From assembly GCA_039105265.1 (NCBI GenBank), contig JAPFFF010000023.1:434001-498000 (forward strand): a stretch of 64,000 bases of DNA, given 5' to 3'. The position numbers and the translations under genes are program-made. This document shows positions 1 to 10,477 of this stretch, one piece after another. Source of the stretch: Tritrichomonas musculus. Its lineage: Eukaryota; Parabasalia; Tritrichomonadida; Tritrichomonadidae. Under the pieces are notes generated by a model. That model was not told the origin of the DNA, did no database searches, and was given only the letters and a program-made list of their open reading frames with translations. How positions within the stretch are numbered: the first letter of the stretch is position 1; every line of letters starts with the position of its first letter.

Positions 1-1100
1 ATTGATTGTAAAATATAATTAATGGTTGAAACTTTAACGCCAGCTTCAAGAAGTTCGGACTCTTTTTCTTGAGCAATTGAAAGCCAATCAAGGAATTGGC
101 TTAATTTAAGTTCTTGACTAATTTTTGAGTAAAATTCTTCTGTTTGTTTTATGAGTTCTTCTTCGACATTGCTTTCATAAAGTCCAAGATCGTCAATAAA
201 CTTTAAAACAATAGAAAGAGCTTGAGTTCCTGCATCAACATTATTAATTTCATTGTTGTCGTGAATTATTGAATAATTACTCGTGTTTTCATCTGGTTCT
301 TTTACAAAACGACCGTCTACTTTTGTGAATTTTTTTGATATCTCAGATTTCATCTTATTTTGGTCATTTTCATCAGCGCTGTCAAGGTTACATCTGAAGA
401 TGTTGATCTGTAATTTGATCTGTGTAAGAATTAAATTTAATGTTGGTATGTCTCTTGTAGTCAAATCACTATTATCATCATTATTAATTTGATCTAGAAA
501 TCTCTTTCGGATTATATTATGTATGATATCTGAAATAGAAAGGAATCCATTAATTCTGTGTGCAAAAATATAAGCCCGATCAAGATATAATATTATTTTA
601 ACGAAATTGGAAAGGCTTTCTTCAAATGATTGTATAATTTCTGCCATTTTAAGTATATCTAAATATTGAGCTGACAGTTTTTCAATAAAATTACTAATGA
701 TTTCTTGCATTTTTGGCATTATTATTTCGTCAAAAAGGTTCTTTGAGCTTTTAAAACGACAGTAGCATTCAACATCATTGTGAAGTTTTGTAAAGTTAAC
801 TTGATCAAAATTCCCTGAAAAAAGTGTATCAATTCCATTAATTAATGAATCTCCGATATCCGAAAACTTTTTTTCATAATATTGATCATCAAATCCCTTT
901 TCCTTTTTGTGAAGTGAAGGGATTTCTATTTTCAAAACTTTCTTCTGTGATGCTGTTTTCACAATAATGAGATTGTTGCTGTTGTTATTTTTAATTGTAC
1001 TTCCCTGATCACCAGTAGATGTTGAATTTTTTGTTGCTTTTTTTGAAAATGATGCAGTAAAAAAATCATCAATAGTGGAATTTTGCGAGTTCCTTTTCAT
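1..1100 (-). CDS. Cullin, N-terminal part (partial, runs off the window)
   Basis: The minus-strand frame opens at an ATG at 1098-1100 and stays open to base 1, giving about 366 residues of a longer protein. Residues from about 90 on match cullin-repeat sequence: a helix with 'YLDRAYIF' (cullins have YLDRTYV), then the 'IIRKRFLDQI' block, an internal insertion, and 'FIDDLGLYESNVEEELIKQTEEFYS', the counterpart of the cullin 'YxxxFExxFLxxTxxFY' segment. Cullins are scaffolds of ubiquitin E3 ligases; this half binds the substrate adaptor. The C-terminal cullin homology domain that binds the RING protein lies outside the window. A Cul4-like placement is possible but not proven. The extreme N-terminus is a Ser/Asn-rich tail with IDDFF at residues 10-14, resembling a PCNA-binding PIP box without its Gln. 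Confidence 0.8.
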   Translation of the reverse strand, partial: MKRNSQNSTIDDFFTASFSKKATKNSTSTGDQGSTIKNNNSNNLIIVKTASQKKVLKIEIPSLHKKEKGFDDQYYEKKFSDIGDSLINGIDTLFSGNFDQVNFTKLHNDVECYCRFKSSKNLFDEIIMPKMQEIISNFIEKLSAQYLDILKMAEIIQSFEESLSNFVKIILYLDRAYIFAHRINGFLSISDIIHNIIRKRFLDQINNDDNSDLTTRDIPTLNLILTQIKLQINIFRCNLDSADENDQNKMKSEISKKFTKVDGRFVKEPDENTSNYSIIHDNNEINNVDAGTQALSIVLKFIDDLGLYESNVEEELIKQTEEFYSKISQELKLSQFLDWLSIAQEKESELLEAGVKVSTINYILQS

Positions 1101-1477
1101 TTTAAAATTTTGATGTTTAAAAAAAATTATTCACAAAAAGATTGTATGCCTTTTCTTTATATTCAAAACCAAAAAGTCATCATTAAATCAAATTACATGA
1201 GTTGAATAGAATAATAAACTATATAAGAGAAAAAGGTTAATTTGCGTTTTCTTTTAATGATATATATATATCATTGGTTGCCAAAATGATTCTATAGATT
1301 TTTGCCTATTAGATCATTTTTAGATTGTCAAGAGGTTAAAAAAAAGAAAAGAGGAAAGAAAGGAATTAATGATAGGCTTTTTTAATATTAAATATAAAAC
1401 ATTTTTTTATTTTTTCCTCATTGTTTTGTGAAATAACAGGTTAAATGTTATTTCTATCAAGATCTATAAAATATCTA
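1101..1477. other. Intergenic, upstream of the cullin
   Basis: AT-rich spacer between two minus-strand genes. It holds short A and T runs and an (AT)n stretch near 1260. No gene is visible. Confidence 0.6.
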
Positions 1478-2581
1478 TTATAAATTTTCGGCAACATTCT
1501 CTGCAGCAATTGCTGGTCGAATTGCTTTTTGGATATTATTTGATTTTTTATTTGCAGGTTTATTTTCTGCCTTCATTTGTGCATATCTTGACTCTTTTGT
1601 TGCGATAAGGTCGTAGAGCCAGAAAGGCAAAAGTACTTTTCTCTTATACATTTCTATAGCTGTCATTGGTTCAATCAATTCAACATTAACAAGAAGATTT
1701 GAATTTACATGTAAAACAGCTGCACTGTTTCCTCTTCCACAATAATCAGAATTGCTGAAAACTGTTAAGCATTTATCAACATTTTTATCATCTTCTGCAT
1801 ATGGCCAAGCAACTCCTTCTTGGCAAGTTTCATGTGATCTGATCAAAATATCTAAATTGTTGTCGTCAAGGAATTGTGAGAGAACATCTGGTCCGAACAA
1901 ATATCCGCATCCACGGCCATTTGGTGTAAATCCTTCGACACATGCTGGATCGCTCCAGACCATATCTGTAAAGATATCATTTTTGAGTGATAATTCTTCT
2001 TGTGGTTTTGACAATTTAAGAAGTTCATGTGGGTCTTTAAGTAATGGGGAAATACCGCCATGTACGCAGAAGATCTTTTTACCAACCAAAGCGCAAATTG
2101 GTAATTCTTCAAATGCTTCGCATATTCTGTAATAAAGATCCATATTATATTTCTCTGGAGAAGTAATTTCTCTTTCAAATCCGTAAACATGAGTTAAACC
2201 CATGGTTTCGTGGTTTCCTCGTAATAAGAAAATGTTGTTCGGATATTTAACTTTGAGTGCGAATAATAAAGTAAGAACTTCTGTTCCGCATTGTCCACGA
2301 TCAACGTAATCGCCAAGGAATAAATATTTCATTGCAGGTGGATATCTGCATTTTTCGAAAATTCGTAAGAGATCATCGATGTTTCCATGAATATCGCCAA
2401 CGATTGTGATATTAGCATCAAGTTTAAGCATGATTGGTTCTTTTTCTAAGATTGATGTAACTTGCGCAACGAGTCTTTGCATTGTTCGAAGTGATATTGG
2501 GCTTTTGAACTGTTTTTTGCTATGCATGCGACTAAGGATGACTTGAAATACTATTTCGTCAAGGTCTCTGTTTGTAAGCAT
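1478..2581 (-). CDS. PP1-type Ser/Thr protein phosphatase (PPP family)
   Basis: A 367-residue PPP-family metallophosphatase catalytic subunit, removing phosphate from serine or threonine of cell proteins. All signature motifs are present in order: GDIHG (62-66), GDYVDRG (90-96), RGNHE (121-125), HGG (174-176), and RSHE (248-251) where the family has R[AG]H[EQ]. These supply the two-metal centre and the catalytic Asp/His. The YCG at 280-282 is kept, but the usual SAPNYC is replaced by SNSDYC, in the loop that binds toxin inhibitors in PP1. Length is close to a bare catalytic subunit plus a short basic, Asn/Lys/Ala-rich tail. Parabasalids carry many divergent PP1-like paralogs, so the exact subtype is uncertain. 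Confidence 0.92.
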   Translation of the reverse strand: MLTNRDLDEIVFQVILSRMHSKKQFKSPISLRTMQRLVAQVTSILEKEPIMLKLDANITIVGDIHGNIDDLLRIFEKCRYPPAMKYLFLGDYVDRGQCGTEVLTLLFALKVKYPNNIFLLRGNHETMGLTHVYGFEREITSPEKYNMDLYYRICEAFEELPICALVGKKIFCVHGGISPLLKDPHELLKLSKPQEELSLKNDIFTDMVWSDPACVEGFTPNGRGCGYLFGPDVLSQFLDDNNLDILIRSHETCQEGVAWPYAEDDKNVDKCLTVFSNSDYCGRGNSAAVLHVNSNLLVNVELIEPMTAIEMYKRKVLLPFWLYDLIATKESRYAQMKAENKPANKKSNNIQKAIRPAIAAENVAENL

Positions 2582-3493
2582 CTTCTGGTTTTGATTAATA
2601 AAATTAATTGTGATCTGATGTTTTGCCTCCTTGTATCCGGTTATTTAATTCCTTCAATTTCATATATACGTTTTATTTTTGAATTAATGCATTTGTTTAA
2701 TATTCAATTTTTTTCAAAGTATTTCAATGAAAAATTTTTTTATAACGTTAATTTTTCGCAATAACGTGTTTTTTTCAGAGAAAATTTTTAAACGTGTATT
2801 TCAATGTTTTTGAATTGATTATGGTTACATTTTTAACTATAATATCAAATATTCTTATATAGAAAAAGATAAACATAATCTTATCTGTTTATTTCTAATC
2901 ATTATTATATATATATTCAAAAAATTGTTTTAAAAAATGAATAAAAAAAAAGAAAGGTAATGAAAAAGAGATATTATTCAATTGAATGTATCCGTTCAAA
3001 AAGTTTTTTACGATCGAAAAATACTCGATGTATAAATCTACCGACAAAAAAAAAAAAACATCAAAATATATAAATCAAGACATCATATATCATTTTCAGA
3101 AATAGCTTATATTTTTTCAAAAGAAATCTGAAAAAAAATGATTTTGATAGGTTTATTATATTAGAATACCAAAGATATCTTTTTCAAAATAATTATTAAA
3201 TAAAAGTGATATTCATGGCCAATATTCATTAGGAAAAGTGTAAAATAAAATTTTAAGTTATAAATAAATAATCTTTCCATCTCAAAAAAAGAAAGCTTCT
3301 TTTTCCAATATTTTGGCTCTTAATTTATAAGTATACATTTATATTAGCAATAAGCAGTACGATTTTGAATTTATTGATTTCAATTTTAAAAAAAAATGAC
3401 AAAAAAGCATGAAATAAAAATAAAACGTTATAATAGGTCAAATTTGACCTTGCCGTTTAAAAACAAAAATTTTATATAAAACACAAAAAAAAA
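2582..3493. other. Intergenic
   Basis: AT-rich sequence between the phosphatase start and the kinase pseudogene. It has homopolymer runs and no supportable gene. Confidence 0.6.
2608..2613 (-). promoter_or_regulatory. Candidate initiator (TCACAA) of the PP1 gene
   Basis: Reads TCACAA on the minus strand, 27-32 bases before the ATG. It fits the parabasalid initiator consensus TCA-Y-W. Such short motifs can occur by chance in AT-rich DNA. Confidence 0.35.
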
Positions 3494-4733
3494 TCATGCA
3501 AGGAGTGTGTTTTCGTTTCCTTTAAGAGTTTCATATATTTCTGTAAATGTTGGTCTCTCTCGAGGGCAACTAACCCTCGAATTTAGATATACTTTTTGGG
3601 ATTGGTGGTCTTTTACCTTTTTCCGCGTTAGTCAAATTAAGTCTTGGGTATTTTCCTTTCATCAGTACGAAGTACACAATAACTCCGAACGAAAACACGT
3701 CATTTTTTTGGTCAAATTCAATTTGACCTTGTAACAATTCAGGGGCCATGAAAAGATACTTCCTCGAAACGAGAATTTGATCATTTTTGAGAAGCTCTGT
3801 CACTTTTACGTGTTTATTTTGGTCCAACAAACTATTTTTCAAATTCAAGTCTCCATGGACGATGCCATGGCCGTGGATTCAATTCATAGCCTCGCTAATC
3901 TCGACAATCACACAGACTCATTCTTCGTCGGACAAATGAAGAACAGCGTGTTTCAGGATGAAAGGGCAAAACTCAAGCAAGACAGAAGGGCCATTTTCAT
4001 CATCACCGTAACTAAAGGCGAATATTTTGACCACATTTGGGTGGTTAATACGGTTAAGAATTTGATGTTCATGATAAAATTTGGTCAATTTATTCTTCTG
4101 TTTGTTTGTCTGCTTCTTCTTTTCGAAATGATTTAGTATCAATTATCTTCAATACAAAAATTTCTTCACGATTCACTTGATATACTTCGGCGGTTTGGCT
4201 ATGGCCAATTCTTTTCACCTTCGAATACTGGGCAATTTGAGAAGGCTTCAAAATCTCAAGTTTGTCTTTTCTTGCCTCTTCGAGATCTTTCTCAAGTTTC
4301 TTGATTTTTGTCAAGTTTTTCTTGTTGTCAGAGTGTTCTTTTGCCAGTTTTCGTTGAAGATGGTCGATGCAATGGCTCATCTCAAGGATCTCTTGATCCT
4401 TGGCGCGAAGGAGACGTTTATTAAAACAATGCGGTGGCGGTTCACAATTGATAAAAACCGCCGATTTGGCTGCCCCTGCGATGCAGAATAATGCTCCCCA
4501 CAAACTGCAGAGAGTATCTTGACTGAATTGCCATTACTATCTTTTATTATAATGCGCGTTTCTTTTTTGAATTTATCTTTAGATGATGAACAAATTCGAC
4601 ACCCATGGTTTAATCCAATTGCATGAGCTTTACAATGATGTGTTATCCAGACAGAATGATTGTTATAAACTGAATTTGACAATAAAGATGAGATATCAAG
4701 ATGTGAATTGGCGGGAGGAGAAACAATCGGATA
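3494..4733 (-). pseudogene. Decayed protein kinase (trichomonad TKL-like family)
   Basis: Kinase segments appear in order on the minus strand but in different frames. They are: a His/Cys-bearing N-terminal region (4733 to about 4500, no ATG), a coiled stretch, a glycine-loop remnant 'VKRIGHSQTAEVYQV', 'ILNRINHPNVVKIF', 'VLLEFCPF', a catalytic-loop region, 'YLFMAPELLQG', 'DVFSFGVIVYFVLMKGKYP', and the final 'RPTFTEIYETL' helix ending at the stop at 3494-3496. Frame changes fall near 4500, 4110, 3900 and 3580. The catalytic HRDLKPEN reads HGDLNLKN and the DFG motif is not recognisable, so catalysis was probably lost as well. No intact kinase can be read. This is a degraded copy of a large trichomonad kinase family. 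Confidence 0.8.
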
Positions 4734-5414
4734 TCATTTAATGTTTTTATCATTGGAACTAATACCAAGTTGTGTGTATTCGTTATCACCACAAAGCTGG
4801 AGCATTTGAATATAACGTAAAATTTCTTTATACATATTTAAAAGTATTTATAGCCTTTTCAATTAAAATCATGATGATGTTTTTTGATTCAAAAAGAGAA
4901 AGAAAAGCCAAAAGTTCATCCCTAGATTCATTTACTTACAATTATTTCAAATCAATACTAAGAGCAAGAAATAATGACGTGGAAAAAAAGTCTCTCGCAA
5001 ACAATGCATTTCCAAGATTAAGTTTAAACTGAAGGAATAAATAAAACTTTATTTCTATTCTTACACATAAACCGCAATCATTTCGAACCAATACAAATTT
5101 CTGTATTAGAAATTGTTAGTCGTGCTATTCTAAAATATGCACCCAAAAGTGGGGAGATTTGAGAGAATCCAAAAGTTTAAGTCATAATTTTTTTGAAATT
5201 CATTAAATTATTTGGTATATAATATTGTGTTTATCAATATTATTATACGAAAGGAAAAATTTTAAAAAAGATATTTGAAAATAATTAGTTATTATTTCCA
5301 GTCTTTTCTGGCTGAATGAAAAAAAGGCATAAAAGTTTTTCTTCTTTTTTAATAAATGAGTGCAAGTAAGTTCAAAAAAATGAATGCTGGATGAAACAAA
5401 GGCCAAATCAATCT
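4734..5414. other. Intergenic
   Basis: No coding signal that I can support. Short frames here have no recognisable protein character. Confidence 0.5.
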
Positions 5415-7053
5415 AGAAAATATTTTATTAAAATTATAGTATCAATAATGCAAAGAAGAGCGCTTGACAACTCACTTATTCCAAACCAATCGATACTATA
5501 TTCTTTCTTCGCCTTTTTTTCATTATTCTTTATAAAGAATAATTGTTCATTATATCATGCGTCTTCATTGAAGATTTCAATAGCAATTTTCCTAATTGAC
5601 TCAAAGTTCAAACAATTTTGAATATCCATCTGGTATTGTTTTAATATTAATTCCATAGTAATTGTACAGATCCTTTTGTTAGTAAACTCTATATCTACAT
5701 CAATAGTAGGTTTATCATCTCTAACAGGTTCATCATTAGTGGATTCATCAACAATATGTTCATTAATGAGTTCATTTGTGATAGGTTCATCAACAACAGG
5801 TTCATTAATGGATTCATCATTAGTGGATTAGTCAACAACATGTTCGTCATTAACAGATTCTTCATCATGGATATCATCATTAATGAATTCTTCATCTTCA
5901 TCATCAGTGATTTACCGAATCGTCATGACCAAACTTATATAATGTGTAATCCCAACCTGCTTTACTCATACTATTCCATGCGCTATAACGGAATATATAT
6001 ATATATATATCATATCTGTTGTTCGGTATCGAGTAATGCCTCTTCTTCATGTGCTTTACATATCGAACATATGCATATACATCAGAATCTCTATTACAGT
6101 TTCGATCTAGAAATTGCTTAACACAGGAGATAATATCATTATATGTTTGGACGAATATAAATAGAATATTCTCTTTAATAGATTGTCCCCTCTGGATAGA
6201 TGAGGTAGATATGATAACAACAATATCTTCTTCGAACAAACAATCTTCATTCAACATAACCTCTTTGGTATCACATGTGTATAAAGCAACCTTGTATCTA
6301 TCTTTCAATAACTCTTTCAATATATTACACTCTTTCTTATCTTTATTCTTAACTAATACCTTATAGTAATTCATTCTCTTTTGATCGATTAAGTCAACTA
6401 TAGAAGCGAGTTGTTCATCAACATTCGATATCAACTTATTAACATAGATTTTAGATATCTCTAATACATGGATTATGAAATCTCTAAAGCACACTAAGTG
6501 TTTAATATCATCAGCAGTTGCACTTATTAATGCAACTCGATCGAACTCTTTTGTTATCTAAATTAATCCAATATGTTGTAGTAGCATAAGTGCTTCATCA
6601 ATCGCTAGAAAGTAATCTAGTCATTTTTCTTTCATATGGTATTCTTCGATTAAGTCACCTAAACACTTAAAAGCAGTGTTGCAAATTGTAATAACAATAT
6701 TACTTCATTAAGTACCGCTTGGTGGAACTCTTTAAACGTATTATCGTTTACACATAATTGAATAGACTTAACATTCATATCAGTTAGTTTGGTATAGAAC
6801 TCTTCAGCGATATTCACTGTTGGAACTATAAACTTCGAATCGGTTTTGGTAAATTGATTGCAATTCGTAGATGGATATCTTCACAGATGAACTTCTTGGA
6901 CTTAATATGCTTATTAATCTTACGTAAATCATACTTGTTATGGTTCATACTTAGATAATCATCATTATACATATAATTGATATCACTATTCTCATTATAA
7001 TATTCAAGCTCATCATCAACATAATAAAGACAACAGAAATATCTGTCGGACAT
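5415..7053 (-). pseudogene. Fossil SF2 helicase-like gene (possibly from a virus-like or selfish element)
   Basis: Broken minus-strand gene with several breaks, beginning near 7053 with a Tyr/Asp-rich N-terminus. Recognisable parts in order: a helicase core segment with a DEAD-box-like 'AIDEALMLL', a motif III-like 'LISATADDI', a C-terminal helicase lobe around 'VLVKNK..KECNILKELL' and 'ISTSSIQRGQSI', and an acidic Asp/Glu/Asn-rich tail (about 5660-5910). The arrangement resembles UL9-type origin-binding helicases of large DNA viruses and selfish elements, but that placement is a guess from motif spacing. It is treated as an old, dead copy. Its start overlaps the left terminal repeat of the adjacent pogo-like transposon. 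Confidence 0.5.
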
Positions 7054-7058
7054 TTTTT
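7041..7058 (+). repeat. Left terminal inverted repeat of the pogo-like element
   Basis: Eighteen bases identical to the reverse complement of 9273-9290. Confidence 0.6.
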
Positions 7059-7488
7059 GAAACCATCATAAAGAATTATAATTGGACTGCATATTTTTAA
7101 CATAATATTTATTGAACGTTTTTATATCTAATTATTTCAATAAAATTAAAAAATTATTATTTTATAATATAAAAAAATCAATTTTATTTTTTTATTTTAA
7201 TTTGTCTGACATATGTAAAGTTTATAAAATAATAAATTCATTCATATTTTACAGTGAGAATATTATATACATGATTGTCAATGATGCATTATTGATATTT
7301 AACGAAGTTCAAACCAATTAAAAAAAAAAAAAGATATTACATTTTTTTAGCAAAGTTAAAATTCATTGAATCATTTTAAAAATAAAAACTATATTAATTT
7401 CATATATTTAAAATTTTAATTATTTTATTGATTTAATCTATTCTTTTTAGTAACATATTGTAAACCGCAGGTGAACGTTTATTATTTA

Positions 7489-9149
7489 ATGGCCGAGCAG
7501 CATTATACAGTTCCAACTGCTAATGAGTTTATTTCAGGGTTTTTAAGTCCTAGCTTCGAAAAAGCTCCATTGGTGATGCACCATATCAACAACGACCATA
7601 TAATTCCCAATTTCAATGAAGATAATTTCGATCAAAACACGAAGGCTCTTCAATCAGCATGGATTCATATTTCACAATATGGCAATAACGACACAGATAC
7701 TGCTCCGGAAGATTCTGATGTTCCAAAAGTTGAAGATTTAGTCGATGATATTATTTCAAAGAATGACGAAGAACTAGACGACGACAACTCTGTTGATTCA
7801 ATCAGATTAAAGATACATGAAAGAAAAACATGAGCCAATCAGAGATTACCCAAAAATTTTGATGATATTAAAAATCAACAATTCTGACAATTGATTAAGG
7901 AGAATTCTAAAATATTGTTTAATTTAGATTATTACCAAGAACAAGTTTATTTCGTATTATACCTTACCAACGGGAAAAAACAAAGGCAAATTGCGGAATT
8001 TTTTGGGGTTTGTCCGGGGACCATTTATCAACACAATTTAAGACAATGTTCAGATAAACAAAATGTTGGAGCACCCAGGTGTTTAAATAACGAGCAGTTG
8101 ATTGCAGTAAGCATTTTTATTCAAGAAAAATATAATGAAAAAAATTATCCAACGATTTATACAGTTTTGCATTTTATTTTTGATACTTTTGACAAATCTT
8201 TAAATTCATATACTCTTCTCAATTTTTTGAGAGAAAAAGAAATTGCATTTAGTGCAATTGCCAATCCATTAGATAGTCGACGATCAGCTGTTCAAATTCA
8301 AGACATCAAAGAATACTATTTTAGATTGCCAAATTTTCTCACTTATCATTGCGTTCCTGACACATTTATACTCAACACCGATGAGAGCGGTTTCCAGCCT
8401 TTTGCAAATGAAAAAGCTGAGCATGTAATTCTACCAATCGGATCACCGACAAAAGATTTATGTTATCCAGTCAACCGTCAACGAAAACGGTCAACCTTAA
8501 TAGCAACCGTTTTCGGTGACGGTTCCAAAATGGATTCTGTTGTAATAATTGATCTTCTGTTGAAGCAGAACTTTATTATTATGGATATCGACCTAATAAC
8601 GGATACCATTTTGTTTCACAGGAGAATGGTTTTATTACATCCGATATTTGGGATTTCTGGGCTGACACTTGTTTATTCACAGAAATTTTGAGAAGAAGAG
8701 AACTTTTTCAATACGATGGACCAGTTGTCCTTTTAATTGATGGCTGCTCATCTCTTTTCAGCGAATACTTTTTAGAAGAGTGCCTTTTTTATGGCATTGT
8801 TATTTTCTTTGAGCCGCCCGATTCTTCGGACCAATTACAAGTTTTAGACATTGGTCTATTTGGAATACAGAAGAAAACGATTAAGAAAATCAATGTCAGA
8901 AAAGATTTCAATGAACAAAGTAAAGAATTGATTAGAATAATCAATTCATGGGAAGCAGCAGCATCTCGCTCAAACATTTGCTCGGCATTTGAGCAGGCCG
9001 GTTTCTCAAAATATCAAAAGGATATAGGAAGTCAGACTTTTTATATGAAGGTTGATATTAACAATGCAATAAGAATCCGTGATTTAAATACATCTCCAGT
9101 TATTCATGGAAAAGAATATAAAAAAAGGATAAAAATTAATCAATTTTAA
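7489..9149 (+). pseudogene. Transposase of the DDE_1 (pogo/Tigger-like) superfamily, broken
   Basis: Plus-strand transposase with a likely ATG at 7489. An acidic N-terminal region is followed by two in-frame stops (7831-7833 and near 7876). The frame then continues with a helix-turn-helix 'QRQIAEFFGVCPGTIYQHN' and a second DNA-binding region. The DDE domain follows: first Asp in 'ILNTDESGFQ' (about 8377), second Asp in 'VVLLIDGCSS' (about 8738), third Asp in 'QLQVLDIGLFG' (about 8848). A single frameshift lies near 8560, between the first and second catalytic residues. The catalytic Asp codons survive, but no active protein can be read. The enzyme would cut and paste DNA at the inverted repeats. 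Confidence 0.8.
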
Positions 9150-9272
9150 TTTGAATAAAAAATAAATTCAGAATTATGATTTAATATTAATAAATATCTT
9201 TAAATGTTTTTAAATTAAAACTAAAAAATTTGTTTTTTATTTAAAAAAAAAAAAGCAATAATGCTTAAGAAA

Positions 9273-9290
9273 AAAAATGTCCGACAGATT
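9273..9290 (-). repeat. Right terminal inverted repeat of the pogo-like element
   Basis: Reverse complement is identical to 7041-7058. A second, imperfect copy (TCTGACAGATATATC) follows at 9299. Confidence 0.55.
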
Positions 9291-9321
9291 TTTCCTAGTC
9301 TGACAGATATATCGGCTATCT

Positions 9322-9480
9322 TTATTTAAGTTCTTCACTAGTTAGGTGTTTAATCGTTGTTTCATCATCTAATGGTTTACCGTTCTTATCGAAGTAACCT
9401 TCACCCTCTATAGTGTATACTAGTTCATATATTGCATTAACAAGATATATTAACAAGAAACTTAGATAAGATAACTGTAA
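9322..9480 (-). pseudogene. C-terminal remnant of an unidentified gene beside the transposon
   Basis: A minus-strand open stretch of about 50 codons ends at a stop at 9322-9324. It has protein-like composition: a hydrophobic segment, then an acidic, Gly/Asp/Lys-rich end. It is not recognised. It reads in the same direction as the helicase-like fossil on the other side of the transposon, so both may belong to one older element, but this is inference. Confidence 0.35.
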
Positions 9481-10477
9481 TCAGAAGAATTTGATACAAC
9501 TTGCGTGAATGTCCATCTATTTTAATGAATGGATTAGGTTTTGCAAAACATATCAGGGAGAAAAAAACAAAATTCAGAAACAATTTACTATGATTATTTG
9601 CATTTTATAGAACTAATATTACAAGTTTAGCCGAAAAATTATGAAAAGAAAATTTAAAACAAGACGAAAATATGTAGTAGGATTGGATGACTTCAAGAGG
9701 CACAGAAGGAATTCAAACAACTGTATTGGAATATAAATTAATCTCAAAACAAACAAAATAATTGGATTCCATATAACACACTAGGCTAAAATAGAAAATT
9801 CCAATTTGAGCTCAACCACAAAATACTCAAAATTTTTTGAAGCATTAACTCTTATAAAAATAATAGACTATACACAAATTTATACTTCCCAAAATATATG
9901 ATAAGTTTATATTATTTTCTTCCGCTAAGCATTCACAAATTCTGCGTTTGAAATTTTTTGTCAGCATTAACTTGGTCTTGAACGATCAAACACAAGCAAT
10001 TATTATTTTTTTGTTCAAGCAAGTATTTATTTTCTAGGTATATGAACATCGCGCTATGACTGAAAAAAATACAAAACCTAAAATAAGATTTTTGTGCCAT
10101 TATGAGATGATGCAATGCTAAGGAAACAAATATGCTTAATTTTAGTATATATCAGTTTTTCAATGATCTTAGTTTTAGTCCAAAATCATAAAGTTAACCT
10201 ATAATTAAATTCTATTATCAACTTGTCCAATCCATTAATTTTTCAATAACGAATCTGGGATTTTACCAAAAGTTAGATTATTAAATATCTTAATCAATTT
10301 CGAACATCTTGCTTTGGCAAATGCTACACATAAACTATTGAAACTTTTATAATCTTTTAAAAAGTTATATGAATTCGTATATATTCACAATCTTTAACTT
10401 AAATTGAGAATATCATAGAAAATTTTGAAGTTGCATAAAAATATTTCTGATAAAATGAAAATCACAAAAATTTTGTA
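9481..10477. other. Intergenic
   Basis: AT-rich. No gene or RNA that I can support. Confidence 0.55.
10462..10467 (+). promoter_or_regulatory. Candidate initiator (TCACAA) of the nitroreductase-like gene
   Basis: TCACAA lies 11-16 bases before the ATG at 10478. Both motif and distance fit parabasalid initiators, which sit close to the start codon. Confidence 0.45.

Larger units (their letters stand above)
7041..9290 (+). mobile_element. Pogo/Tigger-like DNA transposon with short terminal inverted repeats
   Basis: An 18-bp sequence, ATCTGTCGGACATTTTTT, at 7041-7058 recurs exactly as its reverse complement at 9273-9290. Between them lies a broken DDE_1 transposase on the plus strand, so these are the likely element ends; total length is 2250 bp. 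A TA target duplication is not clean: a TA precedes TCTGTC at the left only. Related motifs (GTCTGAC) recur at about 7203 inside the left end and at 9299 just outside the right end, so the true ends could be slightly different. The element lies between two pieces of older decayed coding sequence. Confidence 0.6.

Noticed and set aside
4772-5032. An 86-codon plus-strand frame in the spacer after the kinase remnant
   Set aside because: No family features, lysine/phenylalanine-rich composition as expected from AT-rich DNA, and no support for expression.
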